From a virus: a stretch of 64,000 nucleotides of DNA. The notes under the pieces were generated by a model. The model did no database searches. It was not told the DNA's origin and saw nothing but the letters and a program-made list of their open reading frames with translations. Of the stretch, positions 45,129 to 52,878 are shown piece after piece; position 1 is the stretch's first letter, and each line of letters starts with the position of its first letter. Both the position numbers and the translations under genes were made by a program. Location of the stretch: positions 62,001 through 126,000 of IMG/VR virus record IMGVR_UViG_3300033145_000849. One strand, 5' to 3'.

Positions 45129-47396
45129 CTATAACTTTCCACCATGTGTCCATTTATACCCATCTACAGCTACTTCTAGTAGAGCTACATCGGTATTGCT
45201 ACCACCATCGTCATCTAATTCAAATCTAACAAACACTTGGTCCCCTTCATAATAGTCTGATATATCAAATGGTTCAAACTCTACACTAATAATCTTGTCT
45301 GCTACTGACAAATCAACGTCACTAACAGCAACAACTTGTGCATTCTTTGCTACTACTGTCTCTGTATTAGCTACTGTTCTTGCAATTGGAGTATGATTTG
45401 CCCCTCCTGTAGGATCTGCCACTTTTACTCCAGCAATCTGAACTGGAAGGAGAGACATAATGAAGTCAACATTAGCCCCCGGATTGCCTGTAGGCAATAC
45501 TTTAGCATACATATGCATAGGGAAGGAAGTGTCAATTCCATATGGAAGAGTAAATTGAAAATGCACAGCATCGCCATTGGTATTTAAGTTACTATTCTTG
45601 ATATTGTGGTCCCACTGAGTAGGTGCTCCACCGGCTCCAACAGTATGAGTAACGTCGCCGACTGCTCCTTCTTCTCCAAAGATGTTACCTGCTGCTAGTA
45701 CAGTGTGCTCGAATCTGGAATTTCCATGATAAGTATCTGTACCATCTGCATTTTTCTCAGATCTACTAGTAGACAGTTTAAACTGTTGAAAAACCGGGGA
45801 AGTTGTAACTGTTGTAGCAATTCTTATCCTTGCCCAGTATAAATTCTTACTGTCAATAGTCTTCTGAACCCATGTTGTACCACCATCGACACCAAATCGG
45901 ATATGTTCAGAAATATTGGATCTAATAAACAACTCATTGCCATACCTGTGAAACAAACTACTGTGAGTAGCCATTGTTCCAACTTCAGTCCATGCTGCAC
46001 CAGTCCAAATCTCAATTGCATATGATTTTGGTGCAACTTCAGTAGTGGCTGTAGTTTGCAATACTTTAATGCCATAAAATTTAAGATTACCAGAAACTAC
46101 GTTGATTCTGTTTGAACCGAATAGAATACTATGGCCGTCAGTTACTCCTTGAAAAGAGAAAGTAGATGCAGATGCAGATTGAGCAGATGTAGAAACATCT
46201 GTTAAATTACCACCATCTGCTGCAGCTCCTGCAGTGCTATCTGTGGTGATAACGACCATGTCCTTAGTGTAGGAGTCCCCTTCACCGAAAACGGCCTCAC
46301 GGCCCAACTCAGGGCTTCCTACGGCTAATTCTAGAGAGGTTACTACTGCTGGATCCCCTTCTTTCATGTCTATATGATTAGTCCTAATTCCATCCCAATC
46401 TAAAACACTAAAATGATCGGACCTCATCTTGCTTCCAACAAGTTCTAGAATACCAGAAGCAAATTCCTGTTCTAAATGATTTGCAACACCATCTTCAACA
46501 ATTACTCCTGCTCCATGTATGTTTCCTCCACTGCCCACTTTTAGACCTGTTGTAACGTCTTCTTCTATTGTTATAGACATTAGATCTAAGTGGCCACCAT
46601 CTTCTGCATATAGTCCTGTGGTCCCTTCTGAAGCTAAAGAGTTAGAGACAGTCATATTGGAACCTGAGTGTACACAATGATATCCTGTCGTTGATGTGCT
46701 AAAAATATTCGCAGAAACAATTGTACCTTGCTCAAAAGACTTCTGGCCAGTACCTGTTGGGGCGAAATATTTAGATTCTTTAACAAATAGGCGGGAATCT
46801 AATCCACTTGCTGCTACACCTGTTTCTCCAACTGTAAACTGGCAGTTAGTTACTTCTGCATCTACACCAGAAGCTGGAAGAACACAGATGGCACTAGTAG
46901 GTCCAACAATATTAAATCCTGCTAATGTAGCTCTGGCGTCAAGAGTGATAAAGTCATAGTCATTGTCAGTAGTAATAAGAACAGCAACGGATTGTCCACC
47001 AACCACAGTGTATGAAGGTATGGTAAATGGCTGTTCTATATATGTGCCTGGACTTACATCTATATAATAGGGTTTTGCAGCACTAGAATCAGTAATTGAG
47101 TCACAAGCAGTTTTAATGCTGTTAAAGTCTGCAGCGGCTGTAGGGCCTACATTTAAATATTCTGGACTTATTGAAGAAGAAGCTCCATCAATAACAATTA
47201 CTCCATCAGATGTGGAAAGATGGGCATTTGTTCCATCATGATACATTTCCAGGTATATTGAATTATTCCCTGGTGACAATAATTGGAGTTTATCCTCTAC
47301 TTGTACAGTGTCTCCTGTATCACAAGATCTAAATGGCCCAGAGAAAGAATCTCCATCACTAACATTTGTCTTTACTGCTATTTTTCTTTTACCCAT
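45129..47396 (-). CDS. Beta-helix fibre/spike-like virion protein
   Basis: 755 residues, ATG with AGGAAGGG upstream. Residues about 75-330 look like a right-handed parallel beta-helix: IDVSPGTYIEQPFTIPSYTV, ITLDARATLAGFNIVGPTSA, DAEVTNCQFTVGETGVAASG, NMTVSNSLASEGTTGLYAED, repeating a strand-turn rhythm typical of pectin-lyase-like phage spikes. The N-terminal ~60 residues resemble a particle-binding head. The C-terminal ~350 residues are beta-sandwich-like. It is the first structural gene of the leftward operon. Likely a receptor-binding or head-decorating fibre; no catalytic residues were identified. Confidence 0.6.
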   Translation of the reverse strand: MGKRKIAVKTNVSDGDSFSGPFRSCDTGDTVQVEDKLQLLSPGNNSIYLEMYHDGTNAHLSTSDGVIVIDGASSSISPEYLNVGPTAAADFNSIKTACDSITDSSAAKPYYIDVSPGTYIEQPFTIPSYTVVGGQSVAVLITTDNDYDFITLDARATLAGFNIVGPTSAICVLPASGVDAEVTNCQFTVGETGVAASGLDSRLFVKESKYFAPTGTGQKSFEQGTIVSANIFSTSTTGYHCVHSGSNMTVSNSLASEGTTGLYAEDGGHLDLMSITIEEDVTTGLKVGSGGNIHGAGVIVEDGVANHLEQEFASGILELVGSKMRSDHFSVLDWDGIRTNHIDMKEGDPAVVTSLELAVGSPELGREAVFGEGDSYTKDMVVITTDSTAGAAADGGNLTDVSTSAQSASASTFSFQGVTDGHSILFGSNRINVVSGNLKFYGIKVLQTTATTEVAPKSYAIEIWTGAAWTEVGTMATHSSLFHRYGNELFIRSNISEHIRFGVDGGTTWVQKTIDSKNLYWARIRIATTVTTSPVFQQFKLSTSRSEKNADGTDTYHGNSRFEHTVLAAGNIFGEEGAVGDVTHTVGAGGAPTQWDHNIKNSNLNTNGDAVHFQFTLPYGIDTSFPMHMYAKVLPTGNPGANVDFIMSLLPVQIAGVKVADPTGGANHTPIARTVANTETVVAKNAQVVAVSDVDLSVADKIISVEFEPFDISDYYEGDQVFVRFELDDDGGSNTDVALLEVAVDGYKWTHGGKL

Positions 47397-47662
47397 AGTT
47401 TGTCCCTTCCTAATCAGTGTGAAACGTCCTGACTATTGGTTTATTTTATTATGTAAAGCGTTAGCTCTCGCTAGGATTTCTAATGAAACATTATCCTTAA
47501 AAAGAAAGGTTTCGCCGTTTTTGTGTATCTGGGGTCTCTCTGTGTCTGTATAAGAATAGCATAGTGGAAGGATATTTCGAGGGAAGGGGGAAAAAGGGGT
47601 AATGGGGCCGATTTCAAGTTAAATTATATATGAGAAATGGTGATATAGCTGAAATCTGTTTT
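47397..47662. other. 266-bp intergenic stretch at head of structural operon
   Basis: No gene found. It should hold the leader or promoter of the minus-strand structural operon, since the HNH gene to its right has its own stop. A TATAAT hexamer is present on the minus strand near 47622-47630, but I see no convincing -35 element at the right spacing. A purine-rich run (GGGAAGGGGG followed by five A and GGGG) lies at about 47581-47599. Confidence 0.4.
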
Positions 47663-48046
47663 TTAAGAAGTAGACCAAGTCCGTATTCTATGACAGTTAG
47701 AGCAAACAACTTCACATTTAGCAATTTCATCTAGAATCTGTTGAACAGGATAATCTTGACTTACCATCTGTGAAACATTCGCCACTTTCTGTGCTGGATC
47801 AATATGATCGAAATCCATTACATAAAAAGGATACTCATTTTTACAATCAGCACATGGCTTATTCTTAGCTTCTCGTATTACTTGTTGGCGAGTCTGACGA
47901 GTTTGCCTTCTGTGTTCCTTCCTGTAAGAACTCTTACATTGTTTACAAAGTGAATATAGGCCGTCTTTAGACGAAGGATTAGCATAGAAATATTCAGATG
48001 TACGAGGATAGGATTCACCACATTCATTACAAGTTTTTGGGTCCAT
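47663..48046 (-). CDS. HNH endonuclease with N-terminal zinc ribbon
   Basis: 127 residues, ATG start. Two CxxC pairs in the first 40 residues (CNECGE; CKQCKS) form a zinc ribbon, then a basic linker (RKEHRRQTRQTRQQ), then a compact HNH fold: CADCKNEYPFYVMDFDHIDP, with CSNCHRIRTW at the end. The DH and final NCH are the catalytic/metal residues of the family. Typical of free-standing homing endonucleases in phage genomes. It sits at the boundary between the leftward late and rightward early regions. Confidence 0.85.
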   Translation of the reverse strand: MDPKTCNECGESYPRTSEYFYANPSSKDGLYSLCKQCKSSYRKEHRRQTRQTRQQVIREAKNKPCADCKNEYPFYVMDFDHIDPAQKVANVSQMVSQDYPVQQILDEIAKCEVVCSNCHRIRTWSTS

Positions 48047-48235
48047 TCAAATACTGTACCCATTAATAAGGCTAAAATCAATATATTTTATGAAGGTCCT
48101 TATGAATATATACACATATAGAGACTCCTTATTCCTAAAGGGGACCCATTGCGGGACTCCTACATTTTACCAATAAGTCCCATGTTCTGAATGGTCAGGT
48201 ATGGGTCACATGAACCATTAACAAGGAGAGATGAT
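48047..48235. promoter_or_regulatory. Divergent intergenic region between late (minus) and early (plus) genes
   Basis: 189 bp, AT-rich on the left, containing ATAAGG / CCTTAT arms around 48064-48106 and a short ATGG / CCAT repeat near 48201-48220. It must contain the promoter for the plus-strand block starting at 48236, but no clear sigma70 pair was seen. Ribosome site AAGGAG for the first plus gene is at its right end. Confidence 0.4.
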
Positions 48236-48511
48236 ATGAGCCTGTGGAATACGATCAAAGACGGATTCAATAGTGGATACAATAGTGGTGTGGCTAATGA
48301 TGTTAAGACATGTCTTCCTGGTACGAAGGCAGAGGCCGTTTTCCATGGTGGTGTGGGTACTACCGCTGTGGTAGTAGCTGCCTGGTCTGTACCTGAGACT
48401 GTTGGGTTCTGGGCAGTGCAGGCAGCAATATGGCCGACTGCGTTGATGGCTGTGGTGGCGAGTGTGGTGGTGGTTGGTGGTGTTAAGTACTACCTTATCA
48501 AGAAGAGTTAG
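48236..48511 (+). CDS. Small two-helix membrane protein (holin-like build)
   Basis: Start placed at the ATG at 48236, which has AAGGAG upstream; an in-frame upstream start at 48191 has none. 91 residues. Two predicted membrane helices at about 36-55 and 60-83 (TAVVVAAWSVPETVGFW; PTALMAVVASVVVVGGV), then KKS. The amphipathic N-terminus has a repeated NSGYNSG. Codon choice is unusually G/T-rich (many GTG, GGT) compared with the rest of the phage. Holin or other membrane-active early protein; function not provable. Confidence 0.6.
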   Translation: MSLWNTIKDGFNSGYNSGVANDVKTCLPGTKAEAVFHGGVGTTAVVVAAWSVPETVGFWAVQAAIWPTALMAVVASVVVVGGVKYYLIKKS

Positions 48512-48520
48512 TGCTGGTGT

Positions 48521-48618
48521 AGTCCCCTCTCAGGAGGGGGCTTACCTATAGCTACAACTATGTGTTGTGGTTATAGGTGAGCAGTGGTGTGTTATGTGTA
48601 TGGCCCCCGTAAGGGGGC
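48521..48618 (+). ncRNA. Cluster of three strong RNA hairpins downstream of membrane-protein gene
   Basis: Three stem-loops in under 100 bases: 48521-48542 (9-bp stem, loop TCAG), 48541-48581 (an essentially uninterrupted 18-bp stem with several G-U pairs, loop TATGT) and 48603-48618 (GCCCCC / GGGGGC with GTAA tetraloop). There are no T-runs after them, so they are not simple terminators. First two overlap by two bases. Could be a stable small RNA, processing sites, or a structured leader. Confidence 0.5.
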
Positions 48619-49100
48619 GTAGTAGTGAGGTGTTAGCTATAGTGACAGGTTGTACTAGCAGTAGGTGCTTGTGTCCATAAGATAGAAGGATTGGGCCGGC
48701 GTATGGTACAGAGCCGGGCGTATATTCCCTTCCCTTACGGTACTAGACATAGTTGTACTACAAGTACCCCAATTATGCTAAAAGCCATTCTCACCCGACA
48801 AGACCTTATTGTAAGGCATTCTAGCAATAGGGATGTACAGGTATATAGGGGTGCTGAGACAGGGGAAGGGGATGTGGCTAGTGCTACTGGTATGTCCTGT
48901 ATAGGCATACTTCTGGTAAGTAGCTGAATTAATACTAGTTAAACTAAGTTAACCTATAAGTATAGGGGGATGGTCTTCTATGCTAGGTAACAGTGTACTG
49001 TGTATACCGTAAAAGAAAGGTAATGGGTGTGTAGGTAAGGTAAGATAGGCCGTTTTTGTAGTGATTAACTGTCCCTGTATAGGGATAACAGGAGAAAGAC
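48619..49100 (+). other. Non-coding-looking stretch, about 480 bp
   Basis: No convincing gene. It holds a near-direct repeat GCCGGCGTAT / GCCGGGCGTAT at about 48694-48724, inverted arms GGTACT / AGTACC near 48738-48767, and CCCT GTAT AGGG near 49073-49084 just before the next ribosome site. Sense strand is rich in G and T (TAGGTAAGG-like runs). A possible 78-codon frame at 48691-48927 has no ribosome site and unnatural composition. Confidence 0.45.
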
Positions 49101-49310
49101 ATGGCAACGTTTAAGTTGGAAGTACCGGCAAGGTATGCAGAAGATTTTAATATCAATGTAGTAGCACCTGTGTTGGTGCATAGTCTCACTTGTGAGAGTG
49201 AGCCGGTTGTTGTTGATGAGGATGCTCTGTTGTGGGAGTTCTTGGCCGATTTGGACATGGGTGAGTTGGAGAGAGTGGTAGAGAGACATTTTGTTGAACT
49301 GTGTAAGTAA
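49101..49310 (+). CDS. Small acidic protein, unknown
   Basis: 69 residues, ATG with AGGAG ten bases upstream. Acidic, hydrophobic N-terminal half (FNINVVAPVLVHSL) and helical C-terminal half (LWEFLADLDMGELERVVERH). Next gene follows within 25 bases. G/T-rich codon choice like its neighbours. No family recognised. Confidence 0.5.
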   Translation: MATFKLEVPARYAEDFNINVVAPVLVHSLTCESEPVVVDEDALLWEFLADLDMGELERVVERHFVELCK

Positions 49311-49332
49311 ACAATTTAACCAGGAGGATACG

Positions 49333-50187
49333 ATGATAGGTAATTATGCAGACATGACGGTTGTGATGGATGATATGGACGCCGATTTGATGATGGCATG
49401 TCCAGGTATACTAAACGATAAAATGCTGGCAGAGGTCCTGTGGGAGCTTCTGATGGGGCATGGACCACAGGTTGTGGAAGAGGAAGAGTATAAGGACTGT
49501 ATGCCGGTAGTTAAGTATGGTTTGGTAGAGAAGCGAGACTGGGAAGTAGAGAAGCGAATTTCTATCTTTGTTGAAGGCTTACATGGGATGCCTGAAAGGA
49601 AGTATATGTGGGTAGATGGGGCATGTGTGTCACAGCCGTATTTCACACGGAGTGGGGATAGGCCGGTTTGTCTACCAGAAGCAGAGACTAATGACCTTAA
49701 GCGTAGTGTAGGTGGGTGGAGTGATATATGGGCGTCTTCTATCGTTAGTGAACGTGAGCCTGGATTCACAGATGAACAGGTTAAAGAGATCTATGGCAAC
49801 TATAGGGTGGTAGTTGATTGGGTCGCAAAACATAAAGATGACAAGCAGTTACTTAGACGTGGATGGGGAGCTTTCTGGAAGCGTATCTATAAGGAGAAGG
49901 CTGCAGGTACTAAGCATCTGTATATGTGGCAGAAGCATATCAATGCAGTTAAAGAGTGCTTTGGTCAGTATGGTATAGCTGCTAGGAAGAAAGTAGCACG
50001 CGCCAACCCGAGCTCTTGTGCTTCGCTCCCTTCGGTCGCTCAAAGTAAAGCCAACCCGAGCTCTTGTGCTTCGCTCCCTTCGGTCGCTCAAAGTAAAGCC
50101 AACCCGAGCTCTTGTGGCTCGGTTTCCCCTCGAAGCAACAGCGCCAACCCGAACGTCGGAGCCTCGCTCCCTTCGGTCGCTCGTTGA
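49333..50187 (+). CDS. Unknown protein with PYFT...RPV core and C-terminal 16-residue tandem repeats
   Basis: Start at the ATG at 49333, with AGGAGG at proper spacing. 284 residues. The first 230 residues are a globular, mixed domain; VSQPYFTRSGDRPVCLPEAE followed by RSVGGWSDI matches the protein at 54911-55603 (SDPYFTTTGNRPVIKG, then RSKGGFSDL), so they are paralogues. A helical, basic segment follows (GWGAFWKRIYKEKAAG). The last ~62 residues are 3.8 copies of a 16-residue repeat (ANPSSCASLPSVAQSK) encoded by 48-bp DNA repeats. The repeat tail looks like an added element. No known function. Confidence 0.55.
   Translation: MIGNYADMTVVMDDMDADLMMACPGILNDKMLAEVLWELLMGHGPQVVEEEEYKDCMPVVKYGLVEKRDWEVEKRISIFVEGLHGMPERKYMWVDGACVSQPYFTRSGDRPVCLPEAETNDLKRSVGGWSDIWASSIVSEREPGFTDEQVKEIYGNYRVVVDWVAKHKDDKQLLRRGWGAFWKRIYKEKAAGTKHLYMWQKHINAVKECFGQYGIAARKKVARANPSSCASLPSVAQSKANPSSCASLPSVAQSKANPSSCGSVSPRSNSANPNVGASLPSVAR
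50002..50187 (+). repeat. 48-bp in-frame tandem repeats at 3' end of gene
   Basis: Units at 50002-50049 and 50050-50097 are identical over 48 bp; 50098-50142 (45 bp) and 50143-50187 are diverged. Each good unit contains TCGCTCCCTTCGGTCGCTC, an imperfect palindrome (GAGCGA...TCGCTC), which is much more GC-rich than the phage. A 9-bp tandem repeat CGTTCACTT follows just downstream near 50209. Confidence 0.85.
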
Positions 50188-50252
50188 GGAAGCAATTCTC
50201 TTGCCATATCGTTCACTTCGTTCACTTAATGTCATTCGAATTGCAATTAACA

Positions 50253-50289
50253 GCAATACTCATGCCAGCATAGCTGGCATTTGTATTGC
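50253..50289 (+). terminator. Long hairpin downstream of repeat gene
   Basis: Outer stem GCAATAC / GTATTGC (7 bp), 2x2 internal loop TC/TT, inner stem ATGCCAGC / GCTGGCAT (8 bp), loop ATA. Transcription terminator or RNA-stability element; only short T-runs follow (TTGTTCTT). Confidence 0.55.
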
Positions 50290-50416
50290 AGAATCATTGT
50301 TCTTCCATACATACCTGGTATGACAAGTTTGACAGAGAGAGATGGGAGAGGGTAGTCATTTGATTAGCTGCTTTGCAGCCTTGCCTCTTCTTCTAGTGTA
50401 ATTATTGTTTTATAGT

Positions 50417-50434
50417 TTAGGGTATTTACCCTAA
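50417..50434 (+). promoter_or_regulatory. 18-bp palindrome, possible operator or attenuator, before 68-aa gene
   Basis: TTAGGGTA TT TACCCTAA, perfectly symmetric, ending two bases before GGAGG of the gene at 50450. Folded in RNA it would sit right against the ribosome site. Upstream, TTGACA (about 50330-50335) starts a possible promoter with a weak -10. Protein operator or RNA hairpin cannot be separated from the sequence alone. Confidence 0.45.
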
Positions 50435-50449
50435 GGGAGGAAATGAAAG

Positions 50450-50656
50450 ATGCCGAAAGATATGAAAGAAGGATTCAACGATCCTGATGGTTGGGGTATG
50501 AAGACAGAATACAATGCTGGAAGCAAAGAACTTACTTTCTTTGTAATTGATTCTAGTGGTGATGATTCAGGTTGTGTATCTCTCAATCTTGACCAAGTAA
50601 ATGCACTCAAACATTTCCTTATGAAAATAGAAGAAATGTATAAAGAGGAGGAGTAG
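50450..50656 (+). CDS. Small acidic protein, paralogue of 54477 gene
   Basis: 68 residues, ATG with GGGAGG nine bases upstream. Core TFFVIDSSGDDSGCVSLNLD then LKHFLMKIEEMYKEEE resembles the 54477-54695 protein (SFIVYEGDEYTCIEFEG, LKHFIQEAEQAVEEE): a short beta hairpin plus acidic helix. Opens a tight rightward block. Function unknown. Confidence 0.55.
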   Translation: MPKDMKEGFNDPDGWGMKTEYNAGSKELTFFVIDSSGDDSGCVSLNLDQVNALKHFLMKIEEMYKEEE

Positions 50657-50878
50657 ATGAATAATGAAGTCCCTAGAGGAAGTGATACATATAAGCCGAG
50701 CTGTGATAGTGACCCTATCAGAGTCTATCATGATGAGGACAAAGAAAACCTACAAGGAGATGGATATGATGGTCCTGGATGGTATTTCTGGGATGAGATG
50801 TGGGGAGAACTACATGGGCCATTTGGGACATTAGAAGAATGTAAACAAATACTTAATGCCTATGCTAGTAACTTGTAG
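50657..50878 (+). CDS. Small acidic phage protein with GWYFWDEMWGELHGPF motif
   Basis: 73 residues, starting immediately after the previous stop (GAGGAGGAG embedded there as ribosome site). Contains DGPGWYFWDEMWGELHGPFG with TLEECKQILNAYASNL, a build seen in many small phage proteins of unknown function (aromatic-rich strand pair then helix). N-terminal 30 residues acidic and polar. Confidence 0.55.
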   Translation: MNNEVPRGSDTYKPSCDSDPIRVYHDEDKENLQGDGYDGPGWYFWDEMWGELHGPFGTLEECKQILNAYASNL

Positions 50879-50887
50879 GAGAATAAT

Positions 50888-51118
50888 ATGACGTTTAAGT
50901 CTAAGTCTGAAGCTATGATGTCTATCCTTAAAGGGTTGAGTGGTAGGATAGATACGGCCGCGCTGAACATTAGTAATGTAACTATGACTGTACAAGAAGG
51001 CTTCGTGGTTGATGGTCTTGTCCATGCAACAGGAAAGTATATGTATGTACAGCTATCTAATCGTAAAGTACTAGTGGATAGTTATACTATTCCATTCGAC
51101 TTGGAAGAGGAGAGCTAA
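50888..51118 (+). CDS. Small protein, unknown
   Basis: 76 residues, ATG with AGGAGA upstream. Mixed alpha/beta: helix (KSEAMMSILKGLSGRIDTAA), then beta strands (MYVQLSNRKVLVDSYTIPFD). The stop is directly followed by the start of the next gene. No recognised family. Confidence 0.5.
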   Translation: MTFKSKSEAMMSILKGLSGRIDTAALNISNVTMTVQEGFVVDGLVHATGKYMYVQLSNRKVLVDSYTIPFDLEEES

Positions 51119-51226
51119 ATGGAAATTATTATGGGTATCTTGTTCGCAATTCTTGTTGTTAGAGCAATAGATAGAGAAATCTTCTCGAAGAAAGAAGATA
51201 AACCTCAACCAAAGGATAAGAAATGA
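51119..51226 (+). CDS. 35-aa single-pass membrane peptide
   Basis: ATG directly after the previous stop (TAAATG). Peptide begins MEIIMGILFAILVVRAI (one hydrophobic helix) and ends with a charged tail (KKEDKPQPKDKK). The last codon and stop overlap the next gene by 4 bases (ATGA). Short but well embedded in the gene chain. Confidence 0.5.
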   Translation: MEIIMGILFAILVVRAIDREIFSKKEDKPQPKDKK

Positions 51227-51627
51227 AACTACATAAGTATGTGACGTATAAGGCTATTACGTATTTATATCAAGTAGTAGGCGGATTTATACAAGGCTTT
51301 GTTGGTGACAGTTATAAGAATAGGCATTTTAAAATCATGGGCGAAGTACTGTGTAGTAAAGAATGTCATGCAGCAGTTAAGAAAGTGATGGAGGAGTCAT
51401 ACGTTTTAGGTATTACACCTCATCGCTTTAGAGTAAATGCTGCAGCAAATAAAGAATTTGCTAATAAGCTCATTGCTCTAGCTGAAGCTAGAGAGAAAGA
51501 AATGGGCGATCCTGTCGAGCAAGTTCTACAATCAATTAAGGACGAGTTAGCACAACGTAGAGACCGCGCAAATCTTCATGTAGTTAAAGGTATGCATGGT
51601 AGACCTCATAAACCTTATCCTAACTAG
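51223..51627 (+). CDS. Small protein, unknown
   Basis: 134 residues, ATG overlapping the previous stop by ATGA. N-terminal hydrophobic segment (ITYLYQVVGGFIQGFVGD), then alpha-helical basic/acidic regions (NKLIALAEAREKEMG; LQSIKDELAQRRDRANL). No recognised domain. A 105-bp gap without genes follows. Confidence 0.5.
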   Translation: MKLHKYVTYKAITYLYQVVGGFIQGFVGDSYKNRHFKIMGEVLCSKECHAAVKKVMEESYVLGITPHRFRVNAAANKEFANKLIALAEAREKEMGDPVEQVLQSIKDELAQRRDRANLHVVKGMHGRPHKPYPN

Positions 51628-51732
51628 CTAAATCTTAGCTCTTATAGCTTAAATCCTTGCTTAATGGTTAATATCTTAGTCGTTAAGGTTAATAATGATC
51701 AGTATATTCACCATTGTACAAAGGAGGATGTG

Positions 51733-52008
51733 ATGAAAGAGCCTAAAGCTGAACAGTATACGGTCGATAGATATGTCATGAACGTAGAACATGCCCGTCA
51801 GTGGCTAGATTCACGCGAAATGACTATGGAAAGGGTGATGAATACCGATTCATTTGTCATCTGTTATGGGGATGGCAATGCAATAGGATTGAGTCGGCCG
51901 TCTCCTCTCATTCCCTTTACTCTTAATCTTTATATTGATGAAGACAGAGTAATGGAAGTTGATATTGAAAGTATGACTCAGGAGGATAGAGATGCACTCC
52001 CTTTTTAA
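51733..52008 (+). CDS. Small acidic protein, unknown
   Basis: Start at the ATG at 51733, with AAGGAGG seven bases upstream; an upstream in-frame ATG at 51664 lacks a site. 91 residues, acidic, predicted beta-rich with a central helix (VEHARQWLDSREMTMERVMN). The last bases (CAGGAGGATAGAG) provide the ribosome site of the next gene, which overlaps by 17 bases. Confidence 0.5.
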   Translation: MKEPKAEQYTVDRYVMNVEHARQWLDSREMTMERVMNTDSFVICYGDGNAIGLSRPSPLIPFTLNLYIDEDRVMEVDIESMTQEDRDALPF

Positions 52009-52282
52009 ATATAAAGTAGGTGACACAGTCATTGTACGTTCTAACGAAGATCAACCTTATTGGGTAGGTTCAGTGCTTCATGAAGACTCATTTCCTACAC
52101 GAGGTGATAAGATCCCATTGGTTATTAGACATAGTGATCAAAAAGAATTTATGGTCATGGGCATGGTAGTGCAACATGACATGGTTCTTGTTGCTGAATT
52201 GGAAAAACGCAGTCCCAAAGAACAATGGGACTATCTCAAACATCTCAAGTATGGAGACAAAGCCGACCAATACATTGGTTGA
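51992..52282 (+). CDS. SH3-like small protein (KVGDTV type)
   Basis: 96 residues, ATG with CAGGAGG upstream, overlapping the previous gene by 17 bases. N-terminus FKYKVGDTVIVRSNEDQPYW reads as the first strands of an SH3-like barrel, like the tandem family at 60651-62287. Then strands (IPLVIRHSDQKEFMVMGMVV) and a C-terminal helix. Function unknown. Confidence 0.5.
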   Translation: MHSLFKYKVGDTVIVRSNEDQPYWVGSVLHEDSFPTRGDKIPLVIRHSDQKEFMVMGMVVQHDMVLVAELEKRSPKEQWDYLKHLKYGDKADQYIG

Positions 52283-52293
52283 GGAGGAATACA

Positions 52294-52878
52294 ATGACAA
52301 CTAAAGATACAAAAACGATTACTGTTAAACAACTTGAAGAAAATCTTGTAGTTATCAATGAAGATATTGCTAGCTATAACAAGATGAGAAAAGCTATCAA
52401 ACAACATATTAAAGACATGAAGAGAAATAAGCTTGATGATTTTAAGCTTGGTGTCTTTAAAAGGTTTGAAGAAGCAGCAGATGATCTCAAGTATAAGAGA
52501 GACAATCCTATTGGATATCGCCATGATATCATTATTCAAGCTGCTGATAAGAAAATTACGCGATTAGAGAAGAAAATCGAATCAAAGAAAGGTTTGAGTA
52601 ATAAAGAGAATACATTCTTGCATGAAACAACTAGTAAACTCAATAGGATTGAGGAGCTGGAACAGGCTAAGAATGTTAAAGCAGTTCCAGCGTTGTTGAG
52701 TCGTCTTGCCGTCTTGATAGACATAGCAAACGAACAACTTAAAAAGACAGAGAAAGAGGAAGAAGAACTTCACGACGATCCTGGCATGAAGTTGATGAAA
52801 GATTTAATCATAAGCATTCCTGGGATGCAAAAAGAGCTAGATCCAGAGATCCTTGAAGCATTGAAAGGAGCTAAGTAA
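52294..52878 (+). CDS. Coiled-coil protein, unknown
   Basis: Start at the ATG at 52294 with GAGGAGG upstream. 194 residues, nearly all alpha-helical and strongly charged, with long heptad-like runs (KQLEENLVVINEDIASYNKM; ADKKITRLEKKIESKKGLSN). It shares one base with the start of the following membrane-protein gene (TAATG). Possibly a cytoplasmic partner of that membrane protein. Confidence 0.5.
   Translation: MTTKDTKTITVKQLEENLVVINEDIASYNKMRKAIKQHIKDMKRNKLDDFKLGVFKRFEEAADDLKYKRDNPIGYRHDIIIQAADKKITRLEKKIESKKGLSNKENTFLHETTSKLNRIEELEQAKNVKAVPALLSRLAVLIDIANEQLKKTEKEEEELHDDPGMKLMKDLIISIPGMQKELDPEILEALKGAK

Noticed and set aside
47580-47635. TATAAT as late promoter on the minus strand
   Set aside because: No -35 element at workable distance; left as undefined intergenic region.
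48691-48927. 78-codon open frame in the hairpin region
   Set aside because: TTG start without ribosome site, composition unlike a protein and surrounded by RNA structure; treated as non-coding.
49073-49098. TAGGGATAACAGG matches the first 13 bases of the I-SceI site
   Set aside because: The remaining bases differ, and it overlaps a ribosome-site context; most likely chance.
49344-49769. 141-codon minus-strand frame
   Set aside because: Antisense to the better supported 49333 gene.
50002-50187. Regular repeats as a CRISPR array
   Set aside because: Units are contiguous with no spacers and lie in frame inside a gene.
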